Of a stretch of 64,000 nucleotides of DNA, positions 17,585 through 26,148 are shown piece by piece. The DNA comes from Rhizobium sp. NFR03 (GTDB lineage: Bacteria > Pseudomonadota > Alphaproteobacteria > Rhizobiales > Rhizobiaceae): positions 1 to 64,000 of the forward strand of contig NZ_FOGR01000013.1 in NCBI RefSeq assembly GCF_900111275.1. The letters run 5' to 3'. Under the pieces are notes generated by a model. The model ran no database searches, was not told the origin of the DNA, and saw only the letters and a program-made list of their open reading frames with translations. Within the stretch, counting starts at the first letter, position 1. Each line of letters starts with the position of its first letter. A program made the translations under genes and the position numbers.

Positions 17585-18490
17585 TTATGCGGCCATAGCT
17601 GGTGCGTCCATGCTGGCGTAATACTGCTCCTCGGCTTCGGCTGGCGGTATATTGCCTATGGGCTCCAGAAGACGGCGGTTGTTGAACCAGTCGACCCATT
17701 CGAGTGTGGCGAACTCAACAGCTTCGAAGTTGCGCCATGGTCCTCGCCGATGGATGACCTCCGCCTTGTAAAGACCGTTGATCGTTTCAGCGAGAGCATT
17801 ATCGTAGCTGTCGCCAACACTTCCGACGGAGGGCTCGATGCCCGCTTCCGCCAGTCGCTCGGAATAGCGAATGGAGACGTATTGCACACCTCTATCGGAA
17901 TGGTGGATGAGCCCACCGCGATGGACGGGCCGCCGATCATGAAGCGCCTGGTCCAAGGCATCGAGGACAAAGCCTGCATGGGCGGTCCGGCTTGCCCGCC
18001 AACCGACGATGCGGCGTGCAAAAGCATCGATGACGAAGGCCACGTAGACGAAGCCCTGCCAAGTCGCCACGTAGGTGAAATCGGATAACCACAGCATGTT
18101 CGGCGCGGGAGCAAAGAACTGCCGGTTCACGCGGTCGAGTGGGCACGGGGCGGCTTTGTCGCTGATCGTCGTGCGGATCGGTTTGCCACGGATGATGCCC
18201 TGCAGCCCCATTGCCCTCATAAGCCGAGCAACAGTACAGCGGGCGATGTCGAAGCCCTCCCGCTGCAACTGCCGCCAGACCTTGCGCACACCATAGACCT
18301 GGAAGTTCTCATTGAACACCCGGCGTATCTCGATCTTCAGGCCGATATCGCTGCGGGCGCGGACCGACAGGCGATCCACGTCCAGACGCTTGGCGACGTT
18401 CTCGAAGTAGGTTGACGGGGCAATCGGCAAAAGCCTGCAGATCGGCTCGACCCCGAACACCCCACGGTGTTCGTCAATGAACGAGATCAT
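17585..18490 (-). CDS. IS3 transposase OrfB (integrase domain)
   Basis: This 301-aa protein has the N-terminal HTH_21-like segment and the rve catalytic domain with Asp in [10 protein letters not shown], Asp in HHSDRGVQY and Glu in [13 protein letters not shown] (DDE). Its start overlaps the OrfA stop (ATGA), so the active OrfAB is presumably made by frameshifting or coupled translation. It appears intact. Confidence 0.9.
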   Translation of the reverse strand: MISFIDEHRGVFGVEPICRLLPIAPSTYFENVAKRLDVDRLSVRARSDIGLKIEIRRVFNENFQVYGVRKVWRQLQREGFDIARCTVARLMRAMGLQGIIRGKPIRTTISDKAAPCPLDRVNRQFFAPAPNMLWLSDFTYVATWQGFVYVAFVIDAFARRIVGWRASRTAHAGFVLDALDQALHDRRPVHRGGLIHHSDRGVQYVSIRYSERLAEAGIEPSVGSVGDSYDNALAETINGLYKAEVIHRRGPWRNFEAVEFATLEWVDWFNNRRLLEPIGNIPPAEAEEQYYASMDAPAMAA

Positions 18491-18813
18491 CGTTTGAAGG
18501 GGCGGTCGAGCTCCGCCATCGCAAAATAAGCAGATGCCTTGCGCAGAATCTCGTTGGCCTGACGAAGCTCGCGGTTCTCCCGCTCAAGAGCCTTCATCTT
18601 CTCGGCGACATCGCTCGGCAGGCCTGCTCGCTTACCACTATCGACCTCGGTCTTCTTGACCCATTCGTGCAGCGTGGCTGGCGAGCAACCGATCTTGCCC
18701 GCAATAGATGAAACAGCAGCCCACCGCGAAGGGTGCTCGGCTTCGTGGTCCAGCACCATACGAATCGCACGTTGGCGGACTTCAGGTGAAAACTTGTCCG
18801 TTGTCTTGCTCAT
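18487..18813 (-). CDS. IS3 transposase OrfA (helix-turn-helix)
   Basis: This 108-aa protein has a helix-turn-helix ([27 protein letters not shown]) and a C-terminal leucine-zipper-like stretch ([20 protein letters not shown]) for multimerisation, as usual for IS3 OrfA. It is located just inside the right repeat. Confidence 0.9.
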   Translation of the reverse strand: MSKTTDKFSPEVRQRAIRMVLDHEAEHPSRWAAVSSIAGKIGCSPATLHEWVKKTEVDSGKRAGLPSDVAEKMKALERENRELRQANEILRKASAYFAMAELDRPFKR

Positions 18814-18866
18814 GGTGGCTCCACTTTCTCAGAAGTTGGAGCCTCCGGCAAACCCGGAGCGGTTCA

Positions 18867-19150
18867 CCATCGATGGTGCTCAGCGCCTTAACAATCCCAG
18901 CTTCGGCAGCGGCTTTTCCCTCTGCGTCGTCACGGAGGATATGGCTCCGATAAGAAATCCTTAGCTCGCCCATTCGTGTCTCTAGATCTTTTGCGATCTC
19001 AATACTGGGCATCCAGTTGCTGGCGATCGAATCCATGTTTCCAGCGAGCTGACTCAGACCTGATAGAGCCAGCGCAGCGAAGCCGGCGAACGACACGGCC
19101 AGAATTGCAAAGATTGACGCAAGTGTTTTTTTGATACTAGGCCGCTGCAT
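18867..19150 (-). pseudogene. Methyl-accepting chemotaxis protein, N-terminal fragment
   Basis: The first ~95 codons of a chemoreceptor remain: a short cytoplasmic start, a membrane helix (about residues 10-33) and the beginning of a four-helix-bundle sensor domain (LAGNMDSIASNWMPS, ETRMGELRISYRSHI). The gene is broken at 18866 by the IS3 element; the HAMP and signalling domains are absent beyond the IS, so that part was deleted. Confidence 0.8.
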
Positions 19151-19527
19151 AGGATGCTCCAGAACTGATGTATCCGTGATCGCATGAGCGATAACGGTTG
19201 CATAAATTTGGATTTAAAACCCTTATGGTGTATTAAAGCCGCAGTACCAACTTCTAGCGAGATCTACTATGAATTTTATATTCCTTATTTAAATCTGGAA
19301 CAAAAACCTTTAGATGGGTTCCATAAGGGGGGAATATGTGATCGCTTTGCATGAAGTTGGAGCGGGATGCCTACTTGTGGCGGCACAGGGCGCCGTCGTC
19401 CGGTGCCATTTAGTAAATCCCGCTCGTCTTGCGCTAACTGCAATTATCCTGCCGAACCGGCGTGATCCGCAGGTTCCAGTAATCGGTTGTGGCAGCCCAA
19501 CAACCTGACAATAATCGCGCACGCGTA
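19151..19527. other. Intergenic stretch, no gene seen
   Basis: This is AT-richer than its surroundings (notably 19190-19310) and would hold the promoter of the broken chemoreceptor. Short frames on both strands near 19310-19530 have no family resemblance. Confidence 0.4.
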
Positions 19528-20820
19528 TCAAGTCACCAGTCGAGCGGATCCAATTGCCTTCTGAAACAATGCCTTCATTGCGTCTTCAATACCACCGGTT
19601 GGGCTGACTTCAAAATAATAGCCCGGAGTCGCGCATTGCGACATCCTATTTCCAATCTCACCCTGAAATGGCTTGATCCAAGAATTGTAGAAGCCGTTTG
19701 TCGGTAGAGGAAGGTATGTGGTGTAGAGCACTGCTATGGTTGCGCCCGCCTCTTTTATCGCTGTGCAATAGTCGATGTCGATTGGTTCCATGCAACGCGT
19801 ACCTGTCTTCTTCTTTTTGCAGGCAGTTGCTTTTGCATGGTCAGCGACCCCGTCTGAGACGAAAAAGACCACGGAGTCTCTTCCATCGTCTTCGTTGAAG
19901 GCGCCCTCACGGTTCATTTCCTTCTTCACGTCTTTCAGAACATCGTCAAAAGGTGTCTGTTGGTCATCGTTATATGACTGATACGGAATGCTCATCAGGT
20001 CAACGGCAGACGTACTTGTAGAAGCAGTCGATAGGCTTTCCGTTAGCTCCTGGACGACCGCCATCTTCTTATCTTGAGCGGTTTTCCCGAAGCTGTAAGT
20101 CGCAAAACGAAACTGTCCGGCAAATCGCTGTGTCGCGCCTGCTTCTTTCATTAGAGCAGCAGCAGCCTTCGCAACAACATTAATACGAGTCGTTACGCTA
20201 AGCCTCTTGGCGAGGTTGTAATAGCTGTTTTTATCCTCGACGCCTTTTTCTGAGACGATGTGGCAGGCAAATGCACACTTGTCCGGCGTGTTTGCCATCA
20301 AGGTGTCAATATCCTTCTGTGTCGCTCCAACGCCCATCGAAGGTGAGTTATCTAGTACCATGAAGAAGTCCTTTTTGGACGCGATCTGGTAAATGGCTTT
20401 AGAAGTGCCTTTAACACCGATCGTCTCCTGACCGAGAACACGCATCAACGACGTCGCTATTGAGGCATCGAACGATACGGTTGCAGTCATTTCCTTGCCG
20501 GTCTTTGAGACAGTCATCTCTGCCTTTGTGATCTTCACATCGGACGCAACCAGTGAGTTCTGTTTGAATATTAAATTAGCTTCGGTCTCGGAAAGAACGG
20601 CTCTGCCGTCCTGTGTGGTGGCACTCGCCAGGATGATGCCTTTTGATTGCTCAGATAACGCGGCCAAAGCGGCTGAGTCAGCTGCAGCTTGCAGGTGAGC
20701 TTTTACTTGCATAGCCCGCCCTACGTCTAACGCGAGACCAGCAGATCCAATCAAGGGAACGAGAAGAATTGCGGTCATCAGGCTTAGGTTGCCACGGCGA
20801 TCAGATAGGATTTGTTTCAT
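19528..20820 (-). CDS. TadE/TadG-like pilus assembly protein with von Willebrand A domain
   Basis: The ATG at 20820 with GGAGG upstream gives 430 aa. The N-terminus has the RRGNLSLMTAILLVPLIGSA pattern of TadE/TadG/Flp-associated proteins (one membrane helix, about residues 12-35, then a periplasmic helix). The remainder is a vWA domain with a MIDAS-like LDNSPSM and VVFFVSDG. TadG-type proteins assist tight-adherence (Flp) pili, but no other tad gene is in the window, so its role here is open. Codon use looks less GC-rich than the surrounding operons. Confidence 0.8.
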   Translation of the reverse strand: MKQILSDRRGNLSLMTAILLVPLIGSAGLALDVGRAMQVKAHLQAAADSAALAALSEQSKGIILASATTQDGRAVLSETEANLIFKQNSLVASDVKITKAEMTVSKTGKEMTATVSFDASIATSLMRVLGQETIGVKGTSKAIYQIASKKDFFMVLDNSPSMGVGATQKDIDTLMANTPDKCAFACHIVSEKGVEDKNSYYNLAKRLSVTTRINVVAKAAAALMKEAGATQRFAGQFRFATYSFGKTAQDKKMAVVQELTESLSTASTSTSAVDLMSIPYQSYNDDQQTPFDDVLKDVKKEMNREGAFNEDDGRDSVVFFVSDGVADHAKATACKKKKTGTRCMEPIDIDYCTAIKEAGATIAVLYTTYLPLPTNGFYNSWIKPFQGEIGNRMSQCATPGYYFEVSPTGGIEDAMKALFQKAIGSARLVT

Positions 20821-21009
20821 TTTCAGCCTCCGCGCCAATCCTACGGTCGGGAGATGAAAAAAAGGCCCTAAAAATGAGGTAAATTAAATGTTAGGCTTAC
20901 GGACTTCGAATTCCAGCAGCGATGTTCGCGAAGAAATATATGCACTGCTTGTGGTGACAACTGAGCGTATCACGAAGCCTTCCATTACGCAGGATATGAG
21001 ATTTGAGTG

Positions 21010-21526
21010 GTAAGCGTCCGGCGAGCAAATTTCTCTGATCGGCCAAATCAGGCGATGTTCTGGCATTAGAACCAGCATTAGTGCTGACATTAATTCCAGA
21101 TCAAAAAGGTTTCATGGCTCGAATTGAGATCATGTCCGGGACTGAGCGCAGAAGGCGTTGGTCGGACGAGGCGAAACTGAGGATATTGGCAGAAGCGGAT
21201 CAACCTGGTGTTCGCATTAATGATGTGGCTCGCCGGCATGATATTCATCCTGGCCAAATCCGTTTGTGGCGGCAGTCCTTCAGCTACGTCGGTCGACCAG
21301 CGATGTTCCTTCCGGTGGAAATCACCGAGGAGGCGAGCGCTACCCAGGCACCTGACACGCCACCGACGCCAGCGGTCATCGAGATCTCGCTATGAAACGG
21401 TCGGCGTTTGAGGGTTCCGGCTGATGTGGAGCTAAGAATGCTCGGGTCGTTGATTGCTTGCGTGGAGGCGGCATGATCGGGCCTTCCGGGAACGTGCGGG
21501 TCTATCTGGCCTGCGGAGTGACGGAT
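21010..21526 (+). pseudogene. IS66 family remnant (tnpA plus start of tnpB)
   Basis: The left end is probably at 21010, where GTAAGCGTCCGGCGA matches IS66-type termini. TnpA (21114-21395) is whole: 93 aa with a helix-turn-helix (RWSDEAKLRILAEA, VARRHDIHPGQIRLWR). TnpB starts near 21473 with MIGPSGNVRVYLACGVTD and is cut at about 21526. TnpC and the right end are gone. Confidence 0.75.
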
Positions 21527-21712
21527 AGGCCTCTGACCACCAAAATTGCGTCAGAGCCCAATTTTGACCCCCCACCTGTTTTGCTGACCATCCGTCTTTT
21601 GGTGACGGATGGAGGGGGAGTTGAAGCGAGTGGATACAATTGCGCGTGTTCGTCGAGCCTTCCATGTGCAGGGCTGGTCGGTGAAGAAGATCGTCCGGGA
21701 GCTGCATGGTGA
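21527..21712 (+). pseudogene. istA: IS21 family istA 5' fragment
   Basis: After the IS66 break, a stretch with IS21-like end sequence leads to a TTG-initiated frame (about 21621) encoding KRVDTIARVRRAFHVQG and WSVKKIVRELH, the N-terminus of an IS21 IstA transposase. After RELH the similarity stops, where an IS110 element begins. The IstA stub stays in frame with the IS110 transposase start. Confidence 0.65.
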
Positions 21713-21746
21713 TATCATTCGCCACAAGACAGAAGGGAACCGCTTT

Positions 21747-22772
21747 ATGGGGAAGATTACAGTTATCGGACTGGGCTTGGCCAAGTCGGTCTTTCAGATT
21801 CACGCCATCACTGAAGCCGGACACGTCGCCGTCCAACGTGCCTTGACGATCACAGGTATTGAATCTTTCGTCACATCGAACCGTGCCTGGTGGGTATTAA
21901 AGCTTGCGGGAGTGCCCACTACTGAGCCAGTGCGATGGGCGAATTGGGCCACACAGTGCGGTTGATGCCACCGGCCTACGTGAAGCCTTACGTCAAACGC
22001 AACAAAACCGACGCGGCTGATGCGGAGGCAATCTGCGAGGCGGTCACGCGTCCAAAGATGCGCTTTGTGCCGGCCAAGTCACCGGAAGGAGCAAGCCGCC
22101 GGGATGGTTTTGAAGACCCGCGAGCTACTTGTGCGTCAGCGAAGCCAGACGGCCAATGCCATGCGCGCCCATATGGCCGAGCTCGGGATTATCGCCGCGA
22201 CCGGCATGACCAGTATTGCAAAGCTCGTCGCCGTCTTGCGCGACGATCGTGACAGTCGTCTGCCAAACTCGGCCAGAGCTGCGCTTTTGGAGATGGCCGA
22301 TCGAATCGAAAGGCTGACAGAAAGGGTTGAAGTGCTTGACAGTAAGATTGTCGCAGCAGTGAAAGCCGATGATGCCGCACGTCGTTTGACATGCATCCCT
22401 GACGTCGGCCCTATTATAGCAGCGACTGTTCGTGACACCATTCAGGATCCGGCAGCCTTTCGAACAGGGCGGGATTTGGCCGCGTGGATCGGTATCACAC
22501 CGAGAGCAAACTCGAGCGGCGGTAAAGAGCGGCTCGGCAAAATTTCAAAGCGTGGGAAGAAGCAGTTACGAACTCTACTGATTGTGGGTGCGACGTCTAT
22601 CCTGAAACAGGCTCGCAGAGGTTCAAAGCTGCCTGTTTGGGTCGTATCAATAATGGCACGACGCCGCTACAAGGTGGCAGCCGTGGCGCTGGCCAACAAG
22701 ATGGCACGCACGATATGGGCGCTTCTCGTCAAGGGCAGCACATACAGAGCGCCGGAGATGGCAGGGGCGTAG
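21747..22772 (+). pseudogene. IS110 family transposase, degenerate
   Basis: The ATG at 21747 starts MGKITVIGLGLAKSVFQIH, the DEDD-type N-terminus (second residue of the usual GLDLAK is changed to Gly). The frame is then broken at about 21838-21960, where CLVGIKACGSAHY is followed by an in-frame stop, and again near 22090. The C-terminal Transposase_20 part (RLTCIPDVGPIIAATV, LAAWIGITPR, GKISKRGKKQLRTLLI) is well kept. The changed active-site Asp and several frameshifts make it dead. Confidence 0.8.
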
Positions 22773-23034
22773 AAACAGAATTCCCAGCGTCTCTGCGTCG
22801 GGATAAAGCGGCAAGGTACGAAAGCATGATGAACCCGAGGGACGATACCTCGATGCCGATCAGGCCGTCTGACTCAGTGCGTCATTGAGCGTGAAAAATT
22901 GACTAGGCGATCGACATCGCGGATTTCATCGTGGCCAGCGGTCAATGACCGCGCTGACAGGCCGGAGATATGACTGCACCGTCCGACGGAGATTTGCGCA
23001 GGAAATACCTTGCCACCCGGGCCGTTCCACATAT
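22773..23034. other. Non-coding stretch between IS remnants
   Basis: This presumably contains the right non-coding end of the IS110 remnant and unassigned DNA before the IS481 fragment. I see no gene or clear repeat. Confidence 0.4.
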
Positions 23035-23354
23035 GAGTCAAAGCCATCCATTCGATGGAGCCTGCCAAGCTCACGATATCGAACACCGGCTCACGAAGCC
23101 AAAGCATCCTTGGACCAACGGTCAGGTCGAACGGATGAACCGAACCGTCAAGAAGTTAACGATCAAACGCTTCCGTTACGACGACCATGCGCAACTTCGA
23201 AATCACCTCGAAAGCTTTGTTGCCGCCTACAACTTCGGACGCCGTCTCAAGACCCTCAAGGGGCTCACGCCGTACGAGTTCATCTGCAAAAGGTGGACAA
23301 TCGAGCCCGAAAGATTCAAATCCAATCGATCAAATGCCGGAACGAAACACCTAG
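23035..23354 (+). pseudogene. IS481 family transposase, C-terminal fragment
   Basis: The last ~100 codons of an IS481-type integrase core remain: HPWTNGQVERMNRTVKKLT with the catalytic Glu, YNFGRRLKTLKGLTPYEFIC, then a one-base frameshift near 23320 before NPIDQMPERNT and a stop at 23352-23354. Its end overlaps the convergent ribokinase-like gene (stop at 23351) by a few bases, which marks the edge of the IS-rich zone. Confidence 0.75.
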
Positions 23355-24235
23355 CGTTCGGCCTCAGGCGTAGCGACGAGTTTGGCCGCCGCCTTGTTCG
23401 CCTCTGCGAGAGCAACCTCAAGTGTCGCGCCGCGTGCTGTCTGGGCGGCGAGCATGCCGATAAACTCGTCGCCGGCGCCATGGGTGCTCTCGACACTCAC
23501 CTTGACTGGCTCGATCGTGATCTCATGTCCGTCCTTATCCACGGCTGCGACCCCTGCCCCGCCGGCCGTGACCACAACCTGGGGATAGCCTGCCTTGAGG
23601 ATGCGGGCCGCAGATAGCGCGCCATCCAGCGTTTCCACGACGTCAACACCCGCAAGCATCTCTGCTTCGATGGCGTTCACGACGAGGATATCGACGAGTG
23701 TTTTCAATGCGTCGGAAAGGGTGCGCGCCGGCGCTGCATTCAGCAGAACCAGCGCTCCTGCCGCCTTCGCGCGACGGGCGGCCGCAACATTGGCGGCATC
23801 TGGAACTTCATTCTGAAGGACGAGGATCGACGTCTCCGCAAGTATCTCGGAAGCCGCGTCGAGATGCGTATCGCTTAGTTCGAGATTGCTGCCGGAGACG
23901 ATGACGGCACCATAGTCGCCTTCGTCATCGAAGATAGCGACGCTCATACCGGTCGAGCGTTGCGCGGTCCGCGCTACGAAGCGGTGATCGACGCCCTTGC
24001 GCGCCAGGTTGTCGAGAAGGAAGTGACCGAACTCATCCTGCGCCACAGCGCCGATCATGGATGTCGCTATGCCGGTCTTTGCCGCCGAGACCGCTTGATT
24101 ACCGCCCTTCCCACCACTCTTCGGATGCCAGGCCGAGCCGGTCACCGTCTCGCCCTTGCGCGGCCGCGCGGGGCCGAAAACCGCGATATCGTAGTGCAGG
24201 CTGCCGAAGACGGTGACGCGGGGAGAAGATGTCAT
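23351..24235 (-). CDS. PfkB family carbohydrate kinase (ribokinase-like)
   Basis: This 294-aa kinase has the substrate/closure motif GGKGGNQAVSAAK (about residues 41-53) and the C-terminal PfkB signature STHGAGDEFIGMLA (about 250-263) with the catalytic Asp in GAGDE. It phosphorylates a sugar or nucleoside taken up by the ABC importer encoded upstream. It is the last gene of the 29855-23351 operon and its ATG overlaps the stop of the RpiR gene. Ribose is not assured: GAGDEF replaces the usual GAGDTF. Confidence 0.9.
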   Translation of the reverse strand: MTSSPRVTVFGSLHYDIAVFGPARPRKGETVTGSAWHPKSGGKGGNQAVSAAKTGIATSMIGAVAQDEFGHFLLDNLARKGVDHRFVARTAQRSTGMSVAIFDDEGDYGAVIVSGSNLELSDTHLDAASEILAETSILVLQNEVPDAANVAAARRAKAAGALVLLNAAPARTLSDALKTLVDILVVNAIEAEMLAGVDVVETLDGALSAARILKAGYPQVVVTAGGAGVAAVDKDGHEITIEPVKVSVESTHGAGDEFIGMLAAQTARGATLEVALAEANKAAAKLVATPEAER

Positions 24236-25107
24236 GGAAGTCTATCTTTTCGCTTGGAGCTGACGGCCGACATGGTCTGCTTGAGGTTGCGTTCGGCCGC
24301 GCGGTAGTCCCGCTGGGCGACGGCGACGAAAATTGCGTCGAGAATGTTGAGCTGGGCGATGCGCGCCGCGGCGTTTTCCCCCATCAATGGCGATCCCTGC
24401 GCGGTCGAACAGAGCACGATGTCTGCAGCCTGCGCCAGCGCCGACCCGCCGTAATTGGTTATCGCAATGGTGCTGGCGCCGTTGCGGCGAGCAAGCTGGA
24501 TGGCCTCGATGACGGCCGTTGTATTGCCGGAATGGGAAAAGCCGACCGCTATGTCCCCTTCCTTGAGCAGCGAAGCCGACATCAGCATCATATGGCTATC
24601 GTCGAAGACATTGGCCCGCACGCCGATGCGCAAAAACTTGTGGGAAACATCTCGGGCAATCTGGGCCGAGCCACCAACGCCGTAAAGATCGCGCTGGCTT
24701 CCTCCGTGGATCAGATCGGCCGCCCTGTCGAACGCGGCCATATCCAGAATTGCGAGCGTTTCCTCCAGCGCATGGATCGAGGTGCGGAACACCTTCTGGA
24801 CGATCTCCTGAGACGTATCGTCCACCGAAAGTTCCCTGTGCATTTCGGCCGTCGGCTGGCTGTTGTACTGGCTGACGGCGGCGCGGAAATCGCGGTATCC
24901 GGCAAAACCGAGCTTCTTGGTGATCTTGACCACCATGGCCTCGGAAACGCCGGCCTCCACCGCGATCTTTTTCAACGACGTCTCGTCGTTGAAATCGCGC
25001 AGACCGAAAACCGTATCCACCACTTTTGCTTCGAGCGGGGTCAGCAGCGGCATCATCATCCGGATGCGCGGGCCGACCGCCTTCATGTCGAAGCTTTCCG
25101 TATTCAT
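24232..25107 (-). CDS. RpiR family transcriptional regulator (HTH plus SIS domain)
   Basis: This 291-aa protein has an N-terminal RpiR helix-turn-helix (about residues 15-80; LKKIAVEAGVSEAMVVKITKKL) and a SIS sugar-phosphate-binding domain (about 110-250; GVGGSAQIARDVSHKF, VGFSHSGNTTAVIEAI). Such regulators respond to a phosphosugar, here probably the product of the adjacent kinase. It overlaps the permease and kinase genes by 4 bp each. The conserved promoter motif found upstream of three operons in this region is a plausible target. Confidence 0.9.
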   Translation of the reverse strand: MNTESFDMKAVGPRIRMMMPLLTPLEAKVVDTVFGLRDFNDETSLKKIAVEAGVSEAMVVKITKKLGFAGYRDFRAAVSQYNSQPTAEMHRELSVDDTSQEIVQKVFRTSIHALEETLAILDMAAFDRAADLIHGGSQRDLYGVGGSAQIARDVSHKFLRIGVRANVFDDSHMMLMSASLLKEGDIAVGFSHSGNTTAVIEAIQLARRNGASTIAITNYGGSALAQAADIVLCSTAQGSPLMGENAAARIAQLNILDAIFVAVAQRDYRAAERNLKQTMSAVSSKRKDRLP

Positions 25108-26084
25108 CCCCGTCCCCTCGTTGCACGATCGATCATCATGGCGACGAGGATTATAAGACCTGTTGCGAGAAGTTGGTAGAACGCCTGCACATTCATCAAC
25201 GTCAGACCGTTGCGCATGGTCCCGAGGATGATGGCGCCGAGAATGGTGCCGACGATGCTGCCTTTGCCGCCCATCAGCGAGGCTCCGCCAATCGCCGCCG
25301 CGGCGATAGCGTCGAGTTCCCAGAGGTTGCCGAGAATAGGCTCGGCAGCACCCAGCCGTCCGATGAGGATGAGTGATGCGAGCGCCGCGAGGCCACCCGA
25401 GATGACGTAGGCCGTGATCTTGGTGCGGGCGATCGGGACGCCTGCGACATAGGCCGCTTCCTCGTTACCGCCGACCGCCATCAGATACTCACCGATCGGC
25501 GTCTTGGTCAGAAGGACCCAGGCAGCAACAGCGACGACGGCCACGATGAGGATAGGCGTGGGGATGCCGAACAGGGCGCCGTTGAAGAGCGAACGGAAGC
25601 CAGGGGGAATGCCGAGAACGGGGTTGCCGCCGGTATAAATCAGCGCCAGCGCTCGGTAGGTGCTGAGCGTGCCGAGCGTGACGATGAAGGGCTGCAGGCC
25701 GACATAGGCGACGAGCACGCCATTGATGAAACCGCACAGCACGCCAATGCCGAGGCCGGCAAGGATGGCCAGCGGAATGGGCGTGCCGGCCAGCAGAAGC
25801 GTCGCGGTGATGACCGCGGAGATCGCCGCCGTCGGCCCGACCGATAGGTCGATGCCGCCGGAGATGATGACGAGCGTCATGCCAAGCGCGAGGCAGGCAT
25901 TGATGCTCGACTGCTGGAGGATGTTGATGAGGTTTCGCTCGGACAGGAAGCCGGGAACGAGCGTCGCGAAGACGGCGATGATGACGACGAGGCCGATCAG
26001 CGTGCCGGCATCGCGTAGCGAGAAGGAGAAACGGCCAAAGCCCGATGCGGTCTTTTCGGCCGGAGCGGCAGCAGAGGTGGTCAT
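25104..26084 (-). CDS. Sugar ABC transporter permease (CUT2, RbsC-like)
   Basis: This 326-aa protein has 8-10 membrane helices; ISGGIDLSVGPTAAISAVI near residue 85 and AIGGASLMGGKGSIVGTILGA near 265 are hallmarks of CUT2 permeases, in which a homodimer forms the channel. It lies between the ATPase gene and RpiR in the operon. The sugar is probably a pentose, tetritol or similar; this is inferred from the epimerase and kinase. Confidence 0.9.
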   Translation of the reverse strand: MTTSAAAPAEKTASGFGRFSFSLRDAGTLIGLVVIIAVFATLVPGFLSERNLINILQQSSINACLALGMTLVIISGGIDLSVGPTAAISAVITATLLLAGTPIPLAILAGLGIGVLCGFINGVLVAYVGLQPFIVTLGTLSTYRALALIYTGGNPVLGIPPGFRSLFNGALFGIPTPILIVAVVAVAAWVLLTKTPIGEYLMAVGGNEEAAYVAGVPIARTKITAYVISGGLAALASLILIGRLGAAEPILGNLWELDAIAAAAIGGASLMGGKGSIVGTILGAIILGTMRNGLTLMNVQAFYQLLATGLIILVAMMIDRATRGRG

Positions 26085-26148
26085 GGCAGCATCCTATTCG
26101 TCTTCTTCAGCGTTCGAGAAGATCTTGTGAAGGTCTTGGAATGATGTG

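Larger units (their letters stand above)
17546..18866 (-). mobile_element. IS3 family insertion sequence, complete
   Basis: The element is 1321 bp, bounded by perfect 26-bp inverted repeats that start TGAACCGCTCCGGG (17546 inward, and 18866 inward on the other strand). It carries OrfA and OrfB on the minus strand. The bases outside (CAGT on the left, CCAT on the right) are not a 3-4 bp duplication, and the flanks belong to different genes (an IS407-type orfB and a chemoreceptor), so adjacent DNA was lost by deletion or recombination. Confidence 0.9.

Noticed and set aside
19314-19508. Short plus-strand frame upstream of the TadG-like gene's 3' end
   Set aside because: No support beyond being open; opposite-strand frames of equal length exist.
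20884-21090. 68-codon minus-strand frame upstream of the TadG-like gene
   Set aside because: It crosses the apparent left end of the IS66 remnant, so it cannot be an ancestral gene, and no motif is visible.
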